Source of the DNA: Saccharicrinis sp965230625 | GTDB lineage: Bacteria > Bacteroidota > Bacteroidia > Bacteroidales > Marinilabiliaceae | DNA length: 64,000 nucleotides | Assembly (NCBI GenBank): GCA_965230625.1 | Contig: CBDDLL010000001.1 | Span: 124,001-188,000 of the forward strand | Direction of reading: 5' to 3' | In this document: positions 15,801 through 24,314 of the stretch, one piece after another | Numbering within the stretch: position 1 is the first letter of the stretch | How the letters are laid out: each line of letters begins with the position of its first letter | Program-made: the position numbers and the translations under genes | Notes under the pieces: model-generated | What the model saw: the letters and a program-made list of their open reading frames with translations, nothing else | Database searches by the model: none | Told to the model about the DNA's origin: nothing

Positions 15801-18524
15801 TTTGTTTCCTCTTAATCCTCCAAAATTTACCTTTGATAGTGTAAGCTTTCCATAATCAACCTCATGATCGTTTATCAACCCGTCCCGATTCCTTCTTTTT
15901 GATTGAATTTCCGCTCCCTTCATTAAAGGATTTGTCACGTCATAATCAAAATCAATTATTTTAATAGCGTTATTAGTTATATTAGAACTTATATCATTCG
16001 ATAATAAGATAGGGCTTTCGGAATAAGCTTTAAAAGCATTATCTATTTCCCAATTTGCTAGTTCTGTAACTCTTTTCTTATCCTTAAAAAGTTTAATTAC
16101 AGCCTCATCTTTTCTTAAAATGTGAATTTTCCCTTCTGGATTAGTGTAATGAGATGCGTTATCAATCGAAAATCTATTCTTGTTTTCAACAAGTACAATG
16201 CAATCAAGCTTAAGAGGTTTAACCATATATGGAACATCACAGTTATATTCAAATGATAGTTTATGATTAACAATACCCTTTTGTTTTTCTATTGTTGACT
16301 TTTTACATTGAAACATATCAATCCTTTTATTGTTCCAACTTTGTAAAAATGTAGTTACCATTGGTGTAGACAAACCAAAATTGTGATTGTATAACCAATT
16401 ATTATTAGTTATTCTATCAGTTATTCCAAAAACAGAAGGTTTCTTATTAACATAATCATACATCGTCCATATTTGTGACCTATTAGTAAGTTTATTAAAT
16501 ATTTTACTGTAAAAGTCAGAAAGTCCGACGTCATAATTATCTAACGCATAATCTTCAGTTGATCTTGATTTTCCATCTCCTCTTTTACTTTTAAAAAAGT
16601 AAGCTGTATGCGATGCTGTTATAATTTCGTCCAAATAATATATTTGTTTTCTTCCCCAACTTCTAGGCAACATAACGTTTCCACTATTATTAATTCTCTT
16701 TTGTCCAATAAAATAAGGGCTTTGCCACATGTATCCATCAGTCCATTTTCCATAGTTAAAACATACCCAATAACCAACATCTCCAATATTGACTATTCCA
16801 TCCATATTGTTATCAACATAGTCAGGTCCCGTTATGGCAGTTAACAACCAAGATGTGGCATACTTGTGTGGTGAAACATTTAAGGTAAAATCATCAAAAT
16901 CAGATTCAGGCCTAACTTCATCGAACTTCTCGAATTGATAAACCGGTAACGAATAATGATATGTTTTACCATCTGCCGTTGTTATTGAAAATGCACCAAT
17001 TCCATCAGGATCAAATAGCTTATCATCATTACGACTACCAACAATACTTTCTGATTCTTTAAATCCTCTTGAAACACACCCTGCTAAATCACCAGATATT
17101 TCGTTATTAGCATAGTAGGTAATAATACTTCCTGTTTTACCATTGCTTGCTTTAAGGTTACTGTACTTATATCCATTTGGATTATCTAATCCACTTATTA
17201 TATTTCCTGCATTATCACTAATACAATCCAATTCACTTATACTTGAGCTAAATGATCCTTCCTCAATTTCATAGTAGCCAGCATTTTCTCCTAAAAATTC
17301 AAAATGGTTATTTAATCGCTTATTATCCTGACCAATATTTGGATTAATATAATCTACATATTTTTGGTTCTTGCTATCAACATCTATACGTTCCCTACTT
17401 AAATTAAGTTTATTGCCAAATATTGGCTCAATATTACCTCCAATACCTTGACCAGATACATTATATATATCTGTTGCAGGAATCAGTAATGAATGTCTTG
17501 AATTACCAAAATCAACAACATTTGCGTCTGTAATATATTCTGTAGTAGAGTTAGATTTTAAACTACCCGGCATACCTAAAATACCACTACCTTCAAACTG
17601 CTTTAACTTAAATAAATAATACCTTGTTTTACTATGACTATATTTTACAACTATTAAATTAAAACCAGAACTCTTTTTTATTTTAGTGTAATCACCCTCT
17701 GAAATTATACTAGTTTGTGGCAAGCTAATAGATATTGGCAACAAGCTTGCACTAGCTTTAACACCATCTTTAGAAATACCAACACCAACACTCGATATTC
17801 CATCAGAAAGGCCTACATTAGCTGTAAATCCAGCACTCCCTCCACTTATTGAACCTCCCATGCCAACATTTCCCATTAAATTGACACTCCCAAAAACACC
17901 AACACTATATCCATTAGAACCTACAGACGCTGATACACCACCTCTTATTCCACTCTCTGGGCCTCCAACTCCGAACCCAACCTGGGCTCCTACATTCCAA
18001 TAACTATTGTTAAATGCATTGTATCCACCCATACCTTTATGAGAACCCCAAGCAAAATCAAGTCCAACAGAAACAGGTAATGGTACAAAGATTCCAACAG
18101 AACGTTGCTCTATTTTTCCTCCATCATCCCAGAAAAATTGAAATTGTTCTTTTTCAAACCAATCATCTGGTATAAAATTAGGCGATCTGTTAATAGCACC
18201 TACGTTAATATTCCACCCTAAGCCTACCCATGAAGCTTCCTGATCCATGGTAACTCCTGCATGATATGATAATGCAACTGGGTATCCTCCTGCTGGTCCT
18301 GGCACTTCTAATAGTGGTAATACATAACTAAAATCACCAGTTAAAAGGTTTACCATATCCGTTGCATCTACTGGTTCAAATTGCGCTGCTTCAGGAGCGA
18401 ACGGACCTGTATTTTGTGCTTGATTATTAGTTAGATTATTACTTAATAGTAACACTATCATGCAAATTTTAATCCACATGGTTTTTCTGAAACATTTGTA
18501 AAAAATGCCTAATTTAGGAATCAT
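12900..18524 (-). CDS. Giant secreted YD/RHS-type protein A1 (N-terminal SpvB-like part, no tip domain)
   Basis: 1874 residues with a signal peptide at about 15-37 (WIKICMIVLLLSNNLTNNQAQ); an ATG at codon 16 is an alternative start. The N-terminus carries the Bacteroidetes RHS-partner hallmark (LPLLEVPGPAGGYPVALSYH, then MDQEASWVGLGWNINVG). A Gly/Ser/Val-rich segment (about 175-280) follows, then long beta-rich sequence with YD-like strands near the end (YVYDSWGQIKAI, TRYDYNSVGQLKSVY). There is no canonical RHS core box (DPDG) and no tip. It resembles the B-component or shell half that pairs with a separate RHS protein, here probably B1. It lies 14 bases after a lipoprotein gene and 7 bases before gspC. 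Confidence 0.8.
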   Translation of the reverse strand: MIPKLGIFYKCFRKTMWIKICMIVLLLSNNLTNNQAQNTGPFAPEAAQFEPVDATDMVNLLTGDFSYVLPLLEVPGPAGGYPVALSYHAGVTMDQEASWVGLGWNINVGAINRSPNFIPDDWFEKEQFQFFWDDGGKIEQRSVGIFVPLPVSVGLDFAWGSHKGMGGYNAFNNSYWNVGAQVGFGVGGPESGIRGGVSASVGSNGYSVGVFGSVNLMGNVGMGGSISGGSAGFTANVGLSDGISSVGVGISKDGVKASASLLPISISLPQTSIISEGDYTKIKKSSGFNLIVVKYSHSKTRYYLFKLKQFEGSGILGMPGSLKSNSTTEYITDANVVDFGNSRHSLLIPATDIYNVSGQGIGGNIEPIFGNKLNLSRERIDVDSKNQKYVDYINPNIGQDNKRLNNHFEFLGENAGYYEIEEGSFSSSISELDCISDNAGNIISGLDNPNGYKYSNLKASNGKTGSIITYYANNEISGDLAGCVSRGFKESESIVGSRNDDKLFDPDGIGAFSITTADGKTYHYSLPVYQFEKFDEVRPESDFDDFTLNVSPHKYATSWLLTAITGPDYVDNNMDGIVNIGDVGYWVCFNYGKWTDGYMWQSPYFIGQKRINNSGNVMLPRSWGRKQIYYLDEIITASHTAYFFKSKRGDGKSRSTEDYALDNYDVGLSDFYSKIFNKLTNRSQIWTMYDYVNKKPSVFGITDRITNNNWLYNHNFGLSTPMVTTFLQSWNNKRIDMFQCKKSTIEKQKGIVNHKLSFEYNCDVPYMVKPLKLDCIVLVENKNRFSIDNASHYTNPEGKIHILRKDEAVIKLFKDKKRVTELANWEIDNAFKAYSESPILLSNDISSNITNNAIKIIDFDYDVTNPLMKGAEIQSKRRNRDGLINDHEVDYGKLTLSKVNFGGLRGNKIMPPYIFDYYRLEKDWYDYARADSWGFDAGFETGYHTGSKTPKYDELNKFQAHNWSLKSIKTPLGGEIEVSYESDSYYNTIIDPNTYPDKIFHVEEIEKSNRHGFYDIWFKEKLSGENNFRDFFNVGDVFSSYFYAEHDCGTEGREYEINITGVISHVFNNYIEVNVNQHGGSIYLDVVESDGDESCPRYYASGSYNEESIPYGSRFTVVGINDAHPIEVSSSKLKNKNNYGGGIRVAKISLKEHGEERSSITYNYNLPGQDITSGVTMLMPSNKDVDYKFGELLPGPGVMYGNVAVRHDGINGKEGEITTHFSFDLPEPISNYGSNHTIDNIFEHNLVQGTGIDDYEDPITRKGNRSAYVKSLELNLMNNNIGRILEKRIVSSAGDIVSIEKYNYKPKGEINVGTRKTTFKNVKEYSAFFDKDGFVADYVDYLIKGANKPQKEDYQNIHYYHTLVSIKKVPSILESTELITQEQHKKVTNKSWDYNTGNVLETEFKNGMGDNFITEVIPAYTIPDYASMGSKDSDINNANMLTQSAASYLYKVENGENREVSASIQTWNSDWTYRTFNSKFSDENDPNKIWRKHKSFVWEGDLDENGLYNDFVPFDWSNNANNKPNGWKNSNSVTRYSRYSIPLEEVDIRNNYSAAKLNAENRVIAKGQNAKYTEFCYTGFEDSYDLNNSKIFGAEVIGNENCLVVPNRIDSNLSHTGNKSYQIPVNTIGLTFNANVDLSKNRSKEFRVMLWVNQDVSTSILKAKSGIDLRPIRTNKLKFGSWYLLYADFEVSNKELLVTVNNNSGKTIIVDDFKVQPIDAAVTSYVYDSWGQIKAILNTNNLATRYDYNSVGQLKSVYKETPDGFKKIVEHEKNIKNFSLIKLTNLNLEVDKHINYQLYSVICNVEVNNISNQSVRVDINAFNEDRPEFKGVRKSIVCPVGISNHKLALKVVNRNNVVIEVSGGKSLTKRFLVE

Positions 18525-18538
18525 AGTTTAACGTTTTT

Positions 18539-19180
18539 CTATTGTTTTTTACTCTCAGTATATTTTAATTCAGGAATTTTATTAATTGAGTTCGTACTGA
18601 ACTTATAACTTAACTGTCCTATACCAAAGCCCAGATCATCTAAATCTAACCTTAACCATTCTACTTTTTTATTTTTTATTTTTTCTTTATCAAAAACCAA
18701 TAACATTTCGGTGTTATTTGCCAGTTCATATAAACGCAAATAATGACAATCTATCAATTGTAAAGTGTCTTTGGTATTTGTAATCAACGAAACATAATTA
18801 TGCATAGAAAAGGAAAGTGTTTGAACCAATCCACCAAACACTTTTTTTGATGTTGCCTGAGACAATAAATCTTTAGAATTATAACTATATGACAGCTTAA
18901 AATATAATTGTTGATTATATTTATTTTGTAAGCCTTCAATTATGTTTTTATCTACTTTTTCACCTCCTAACTCTTGCCATACTAACATCTCTGATGGACG
19001 ATACACTGTTTTGCAAGTAAGTCCATTTATGGTTTTACTATGAGATAAGCCATTAGAAGGATCATTTACATATTTTATAAAATCCTTATAACTAAGGGAT
19101 TTATTACATGCGCTTAATATAAACAAAAATAAAAGCAGGTAATATATATATCTTGCTTGTTTAAAGTTAGGTTTCACCAT
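18539..19180 (-). CDS. Lipoprotein of unknown function, 213 aa
   Basis: A lipobox FILSAC sits after a hydrophobic signal (about 10-25), so the mature protein would be a lipid-anchored periplasmic or outer-membrane protein. The mature part has mixed strands and an evenly spread Lys/Asp content (VYRPSEMLVWQELGG, YSYNSKDLLSQATSKKVFG). No family is recognised. It lies between the OmpH-like gene (33 bases upstream) and A1 (14 bases downstream). It may help A1 cross or dock at the outer membrane, but this is inference from position only. Confidence 0.7.
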   Translation of the reverse strand: MVKPNFKQARYIYYLLLFLFILSACNKSLSYKDFIKYVNDPSNGLSHSKTINGLTCKTVYRPSEMLVWQELGGEKVDKNIIEGLQNKYNQQLYFKLSYSYNSKDLLSQATSKKVFGGLVQTLSFSMHNYVSLITNTKDTLQLIDCHYLRLYELANNTEMLLVFDKEKIKNKKVEWLRLDLDDLGFGIGQLSYKFSTNSINKIPELKYTESKKQ

Positions 19181-19213
19181 TAACCAATTAATTAACTTTA
19201 TTTATTGTAAAAA

Positions 19214-19765
19214 TTACTTGGCATACTCCTCTTTATACTGCTTATTTAAACCCTCAATCACCTCCTTGGTAATATTATAGGCTTCTTCTGCGTATACGAC
19301 ATTACCAGAACCATTGGCTCCTAAGATATAAGTATACCCCTTTTTTTGACCGTATACTTTTATAAAATCGTTGATACGATTCATCTGCGTTTGGGTAATT
19401 TTTTGCTCTTCTTCCTGAGCTTGGATTTGCTTAGCTTGCTGAAAATTATTGACCTGTTGCTGACGAGTGCGTAAGAGCTCCTCTTTGAGTTCTCGCTCTT
19501 TCTTACTCATTTTTTTTCTATCCTTTTCGTAAGCCTTTAAATCTGATTGAAACATTTGTATTAAACTATCTACTTCCGCTCCTAATTTTTTATTATTATC
19601 CTCAATCTTTATACGAGCTTGTTTCATACCTTCGTATTCATTTAAAAGAATTCCGGTTTCTACATATACTAATTTGTTATTTTTAGGCATTATTATAAAA
19701 TTATAAGCAACCAATGCAACTATTATTATTAATAATGCAATTATTGTTATTTTTTGATTCTTCAT
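19214..19765 (-). CDS. OmpH/Skp-like periplasmic coiled-coil chaperone
   Basis: 183 residues from the ATG at 19765; upstream TTG/ATG codons would run into the promoter. One membrane or signal segment (IIALLIIIVALVAYNFIIM) is followed by VYVETGILLNEYEGMK, a strand typical of OmpH. Then comes a long helical hairpin of about 90 charged residues (MFQSDLKAYEKDRKKMSKKE to QQAKQIQAQEEEQ), and a closing strand pair (YTYILGANGSGNVVYAE, ITKEVIEGLNK). This matches Skp/OmpH. Skp holds unfolded outer-membrane or secreted proteins, so here it may be a dedicated chaperone for the adjacent giant proteins. It is the first gene after a likely promoter with a nine-G tract. Confidence 0.8.
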   Translation of the reverse strand: MKNQKITIIALLIIIVALVAYNFIIMPKNNKLVYVETGILLNEYEGMKQARIKIEDNNKKLGAEVDSLIQMFQSDLKAYEKDRKKMSKKERELKEELLRTRQQQVNNFQQAKQIQAQEEEQKITQTQMNRINDFIKVYGQKKGYTYILGANGSGNVVYAEEAYNITKEVIEGLNKQYKEEYAK

Positions 19766-19813
19766 TTTATTCTTTTTTATTCCTTTTAATATTAATTGAT
19801 GCTTTAAACCCAG

Positions 19814-19872
19814 CAAAGATTTTTATTTATCTAAATCACACAATACAATAGTACGATAGTTATGGGGGGGGG
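19814..19872 (-). promoter_or_regulatory. Candidate promoter with adjacent poly-C/G9 tract
   Basis: On the minus strand, TTG (19841-19843), a 19-base spacer and AATCTTTG (19814-19821) fit the Bacteroidetes -33/-7 pattern with one mismatch. Transcription would start near 19808, about 43 bases before the OmpH-like ATG. A run of nine G (19864-19872 on the plus strand; C on the coding strand) lies 20 bases upstream of the -33 element. Such a run is unusual in this AT-rich DNA and could change length by slippage. Confidence 0.5.
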
Positions 19873-19935
19873 AGTATTAACACATATTATATTCCCGAAT
19901 AGTAAAAGCTTTTTTATAGATACATAGTAAAATAA

Positions 19936-20370
19936 TTATCCCTTCTCTTTTGTTGTTTTAAATAAAATAATGTAACTAATTAAAAAACCAAATATGACAA
20001 CAATGGTATAGAAGTAATCAATTCTTTTTTCATTAGCTTTAATTAGCATCATTTTATCTACGGAAATTTCAAATATCTTCCCATCTAAATGTTTAATTTC
20101 AACAATTTGATTACATAGTGAAAAATTTGATAGGTTCTCAGGTATTCCCTTATATAAAAAAAACAAAGAATACTCTCGTGAACAACCCTTTAATATTAAA
20201 ATCATTTCATCCTCCTTATACTTTACTTCTTCAACCTCCCTTTGTATTGTGTTTAGAGGCATAGTAATAAGTATTATATGCCCTATCAAGAGAAAGCTAA
20301 ACAATAGAATTCCAATGGAATATATAGAGAATGAGTAATTCTTAAATATTTTAATTAACAACTTATTCAT
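19936..20370 (-). CDS. Two-TM membrane protein, candidate immunity protein for RHS B1
   Basis: 144 residues. TM segments lie at about 13-37 (FSIYSIGILLFSFLLIGHII) and 116-136 (FYTIVVIFGFLISYIILF). Between them is an 80-residue loop with strands (EEVKYKEDEMILILKG, NQIVEIKHLDGKIFEI), predicted periplasmic. The ATG overlaps the 3' end of the RHS gene B1 by 8 bases, so the two are translationally coupled. A small membrane protein directly after an RHS gene with a unique C-terminal tip is the classic layout of an immunity gene. No sequence family was recognised, so the role is inferred from position. Confidence 0.65.
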   Translation of the reverse strand: MNKLLIKIFKNYSFSIYSIGILLFSFLLIGHIILITMPLNTIQREVEEVKYKEDEMILILKGCSREYSLFFLYKGIPENLSNFSLCNQIVEIKHLDGKIFEISVDKMMLIKANEKRIDYFYTIVVIFGFLISYIILFKTTKEKG

Positions 20371-23300
20371 AAGTATTGAAATATAATCCCGTATTTATTA
20401 TAAGTATTGCTCCCTTCTCTCTATAAAAACCACTTTTACCATCTGTTGAAGTTTTACCATTTAAACCTTTCTTGTTAAATGGAGCCATAAAACTATGAGT
20501 TGCTTCAGCAATTTCATAGCCGATCGAATACTCCCCTAAAGCATGTTTAAACTTTGGCCCTGTATATCCAAAACCTAAAATTCGAAATTCAGGAGCACTG
20601 ATTTGCGCCTTATCTGTATAATTATACTTTTTCGATCCGAATCCAAAAAAATATGTGTCATCTGCAAGCTTAAAATTTGGTAATAAATCATCCCGATTAA
20701 ATCGAGCTACAAAATTAACGTCAGCCATATGAAATGTGGTTAAGCTAATTGACAACAAACTGAAATCACCCATTTTATATGACTCCCCAATACGAACATC
20801 AAATCCAAGGTTTCCTGTAATATCAAACTTACCCCAACCTTGATATCCAAAATTTTTAACCTTTGCCATTGCAGTCGCTTCTCCATTCATGTAGCCCGAA
20901 GATGTTATACTAGCAAACCATTTACCATTTTGTCCACGCCAAGCAGTACCACCTTTTAACTTAGCATATGATTTAGCTAAATACTTTCCAAACAATCTAC
21001 CATCTGGATCAATCCCCATAAATGGAGTATTTCCCATTGCTAAATACGGTGAAGCAAACTGAGCTAGTGGATCTGTTGTTAACCACCTTCCGATTCGATT
21101 ATCATATAAACGTGCTTCAAATTGGTTTAATCCTGTTTCATCGTCATATTCAGAAAATTGTCCTTGGTAGCCAAAGCGGTATTTATTGGCTGCATCTGCC
21201 ATACGATTAGGCATTTTCCATCCAAAAGGATAATAGTCGGCATACCCAGTAGCATCTACTAAATCACTTTTACTAAAAGTGGACCTCACATTACCTAAGT
21301 GATCTTTTAACTCGTAATTATATACTAAATCACTTCCTTTTTCGAAGGCCATTCCTATTCTATCATTGCCATATATTGGATATTCTAAAACATTACCTTG
21401 CTGATTATAAATGGCCATAATATTACCTGACATATCACGAATATAGTAGGTATTTTCTCCATTTATAGACCTTACAGTGCACCTAAATCCGCTATCATCA
21501 TAATCATATTTCCCAAGCTTACCTGCTTTTGTAAAAGAAGATACTTTGCCAGTTACATCATACCTAAACCTAATATCATCAGCAGCATTATAAGTCATCT
21601 GTCCAATACTATTGTATTGATAATTATCTATAGATTGAGATGACAAATCCTGTAGTCCAATACTACCGTAAGTGTCACTGATATGACTTAAACGATTAAT
21701 ATTAGATGATGCATAATGATATTGTAGTTTATCCATGTCACGGTAAGTTCCATATCCATTACGTTTTAACGTTTGAATATTTCCATGTGTATCGTAAGTG
21801 ATGTTACTTACTTTATAATCTTCTTTACCAGTAAATACGCTGTTGGCATGAGTAAAGATACCAAAAACAGCCTCTTTTAAAAAGTTACGGTTATCATATG
21901 CTACCTTATAGGCCCATTGACCTCCTGAAGATGCTTTATTGTTATATTGGTTCCATCGAACCATAGCAATATTACCACTATAACTAGATGTAATATCATT
22001 GGCCGTTTTTATATTAATATTTCCTGCATAATCACCCGAATAATAATCTAGTGCTAAGCCAAATAAATCTTCTCTGAAGCCATTTGTCCCATCTTTACCA
22101 GGATCTAAATTTTTATCTAAGTTTGGGTGGTTAATACATTTTATCATTCCATTCAGATTGTAAACATAATCAATACCTTGTAGATTTTCTGCTATTTCAA
22201 TTCGTTTTATTGCCTGATGTGGATAATATGTATATTCTGCTTGCAATTGTTTTGTTCTAGAACCTCTTTGAGTATAAACCTTATGAAGATTTTGATCTTT
22301 ATTATATTCAAAGTAGTGTATAAACTGATCTTTAGCTCCTTCTTGATAAGCAACCTTTATTATTTTACCTACAAAATCAAAAATATAATCTATTTTTTTT
22401 CTACCTAAATAAATATGATCCCTTATTATCCAATCTATTTTTCCATCATAAGTGTATGAGTAATATGTTATATTTTCATCATACTCTGTTTTAGAAACAC
22501 TTCCTAAAACAAAGGTTTGGTTTTGCTCATTACCATCTTCACCATACCAAGTTTTATGGCGCTGCGTTAAAGCAATTGAAGGCATATCTCTTAAATGAGA
22601 TGACAATTCATCATCTTTAGATAAGGCAATAGATTCTCCATTCCAAAAACTAAGCCGTCCTATGGATTCGTCATACTCTCCCGATTCAATAAGCCTCCCA
22701 TACTCATCGTACATACTATACGAGAACTTTTCATCTATTTTTTGTTGTGCATTTTGTGAGAACAATATTTGTCCATCCTCTCTATAAACAAAATGCGAGA
22801 TACCTTCATCTTTAGACTCTACTTTAGTTAACCAGCCTAAGGAGTTATAAGTATATTTAGTGCAGTAGCTTGGGTCGTTATTTTCAGTTGCATAAGGAGA
22901 GTATGTTTTTTTAAGTCTTCCTGCCTTGTCGTATATATTTAAAGAATAATTGCAATAGTTAGTCCTAACAAATACCTTAAAGTCATTTTTTTTGTCATTA
23001 CATATTACCCTATAAAAACCAGAAGTATTCCATTTTTCTAAATCTTTAATAGAAGATTTAACAATAACGTCGTTGGTAAGATTTATAACTGTGTATGTAT
23101 AATTTCTATTTCCTAAAGGCAATTGTGTCTGAAAAGGATCTTGAATTGGAGAAATCTGCCCACTGACCATTTGTATTGCACCTCCTGTAGGAACAAATAC
23201 ATCAACATATTCAAGATACGAACTATGTGCACAAGTAAAATCTCCTTTATTAGGTGAACCTCCAAAAGGATTTACATCACCAACTACCCCCACTAAACAG

Positions 23301-24220
23301 TTTGCTATTGGCTTGCCATCTCTGTTAGTATACGAAACAACATACTTTCCATCAGGATCTACCTTAACTGTTTTTGTTATTTCTTTATATTCTACATCTG
23401 GATCCAATGAAAGAAACTTCTTGAGTTCATTTTCAGAAGCCGGTAAAACATAACTTTGTACCTCGTGACCTGATCCCATTTTATGAGCTGCTCCAGGAGA
23501 AGCACTTTTACGTACTGCTCCAGGTTGTGTTTTACTATACTCGACCCTTGAATAAGGAATATCAGTATGATCAACATAAGCTTCAGGATTATTACCACTA
23601 TAATACCAACCTAATTGATTCTCTCCTTTAGCAACAGCTTCATCCGTATCTAAATTAAATTTTTGATTGCTTGAGTTTTTGATAAAATTAGGTAGGTACT
23701 TTAATTTATCTTGAGTAACCGGAACTGCCATTGAAGTGATGGTTGACCTACCCAAATCGTCATAAACAGACTGGGATACATAAGCTTGATAATTCTGGAA
23801 ACTAAACGATTGTGATTGCAATGGACGACCTAATTCATCCACAAAACTTTTGGCCCAACTAACAGGTTTTCCATTTTCATCATAAGAGACTACTTGAGTC
23901 CAGTTCATGTCATAATCAGAACCTAAAATCATATGAGGTTCTATGGTTGCTTTAAATTTACTCCCCTCAACTGCACTAAAACCAGGTTTTAGTGTAATGG
24001 ATTTCCTTGCATTTATTGTTAAAGTACCTCCATTGGTTCCATCCCCACTAACAACAACACTTCCTCTTGTTTCAACATTTTCGAACTCATCATTATAGGT
24101 TTTACTTTCTCCTACCGGTATCGTAATGTCTTTTATTAAATCTGCTTGACTATATAAATTTAAAGTCCCCAAAAAAACACTTAACACAAGTAGTAGAATC
24201 GGTTTGTTTATCAATGTCAT
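20363..24220 (-). CDS. RHS/YD-repeat protein B1 with unique C-terminal tip
   Basis: 1285 residues with a signal peptide at about 1-25 (PILLLVLSVFLGTLNLYSQA). The N-terminal 90 residues contain ITLKPGFSAVEGSKF, a beta element seen in Bacteroidetes RHS proteins. About 110-1000 is YD-repeat sequence (VSYDENGKPVSWAKSF, YTYNSLGWLTKVES, YQYNSIGQMTYNAADDIRFR). The RHS core box is present: YPFGWKMPN, QFEARLYDNRIGRWLTTDPL and IDPDG ending near residue 1074. The 211 residues after it form a tip I do not recognise, strand-rich with repeated Gly/Phe (GNLGFDVRIGESYKMGDFSL). A strong promoter with a palindrome lies upstream, and a candidate immunity gene overlaps its end. Confidence 0.85.
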   Translation of the reverse strand: MTLINKPILLLVLSVFLGTLNLYSQADLIKDITIPVGESKTYNDEFENVETRGSVVVSGDGTNGGTLTINARKSITLKPGFSAVEGSKFKATIEPHMILGSDYDMNWTQVVSYDENGKPVSWAKSFVDELGRPLQSQSFSFQNYQAYVSQSVYDDLGRSTITSMAVPVTQDKLKYLPNFIKNSSNQKFNLDTDEAVAKGENQLGWYYSGNNPEAYVDHTDIPYSRVEYSKTQPGAVRKSASPGAAHKMGSGHEVQSYVLPASENELKKFLSLDPDVEYKEITKTVKVDPDGKYVVSYTNRDGKPIANCLVGVVGDVNPFGGSPNKGDFTCAHSSYLEYVDVFVPTGGAIQMVSGQISPIQDPFQTQLPLGNRNYTYTVINLTNDVIVKSSIKDLEKWNTSGFYRVICNDKKNDFKVFVRTNYCNYSLNIYDKAGRLKKTYSPYATENNDPSYCTKYTYNSLGWLTKVESKDEGISHFVYREDGQILFSQNAQQKIDEKFSYSMYDEYGRLIESGEYDESIGRLSFWNGESIALSKDDELSSHLRDMPSIALTQRHKTWYGEDGNEQNQTFVLGSVSKTEYDENITYYSYTYDGKIDWIIRDHIYLGRKKIDYIFDFVGKIIKVAYQEGAKDQFIHYFEYNKDQNLHKVYTQRGSRTKQLQAEYTYYPHQAIKRIEIAENLQGIDYVYNLNGMIKCINHPNLDKNLDPGKDGTNGFREDLFGLALDYYSGDYAGNINIKTANDITSSYSGNIAMVRWNQYNNKASSGGQWAYKVAYDNRNFLKEAVFGIFTHANSVFTGKEDYKVSNITYDTHGNIQTLKRNGYGTYRDMDKLQYHYASSNINRLSHISDTYGSIGLQDLSSQSIDNYQYNSIGQMTYNAADDIRFRYDVTGKVSSFTKAGKLGKYDYDDSGFRCTVRSINGENTYYIRDMSGNIMAIYNQQGNVLEYPIYGNDRIGMAFEKGSDLVYNYELKDHLGNVRSTFSKSDLVDATGYADYYPFGWKMPNRMADAANKYRFGYQGQFSEYDDETGLNQFEARLYDNRIGRWLTTDPLAQFASPYLAMGNTPFMGIDPDGRLFGKYLAKSYAKLKGGTAWRGQNGKWFASITSSGYMNGEATAMAKVKNFGYQGWGKFDITGNLGFDVRIGESYKMGDFSLLSISLTTFHMADVNFVARFNRDDLLPNFKLADDTYFFGFGSKKYNYTDKAQISAPEFRILGFGYTGPKFKHALGEYSIGYEIAEATHSFMAPFNKKGLNGKTSTDGKSGFYREKGAILIINTGLYFNTYE

Positions 24221-24251
24221 AATTAAAATTTGTGAGTTTATTTTAAGTTTG

Positions 24252-24290
24252 CAAACATAACCAATTGAATCAAATACTTCAATTGGTTAT
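24252..24290 (-). promoter_or_regulatory. Promoter of RHS gene B1 with overlapping 13-bp inverted repeat
   Basis: On the minus strand a TTG, exactly 20 bases and TATGTTTG (24252-24259) give a perfect Bacteroidetes -33/-7 promoter. Its start point is predicted near 24246, about 25 bases before the B1 ATG. The perfect inverted repeat ATAACCAATTGAA / TTCAATTGGTTAT (24257-24290, 8-base loop) spans the -33 to -7 interval, so it could be an operator. It could also form a hairpin in readthrough RNA from the upstream secretion genes, but no T run follows it on this strand. Confidence 0.65.
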
Positions 24291-24314
24291 TCAATTTTTA
24301 TTATTCTTTAATAT

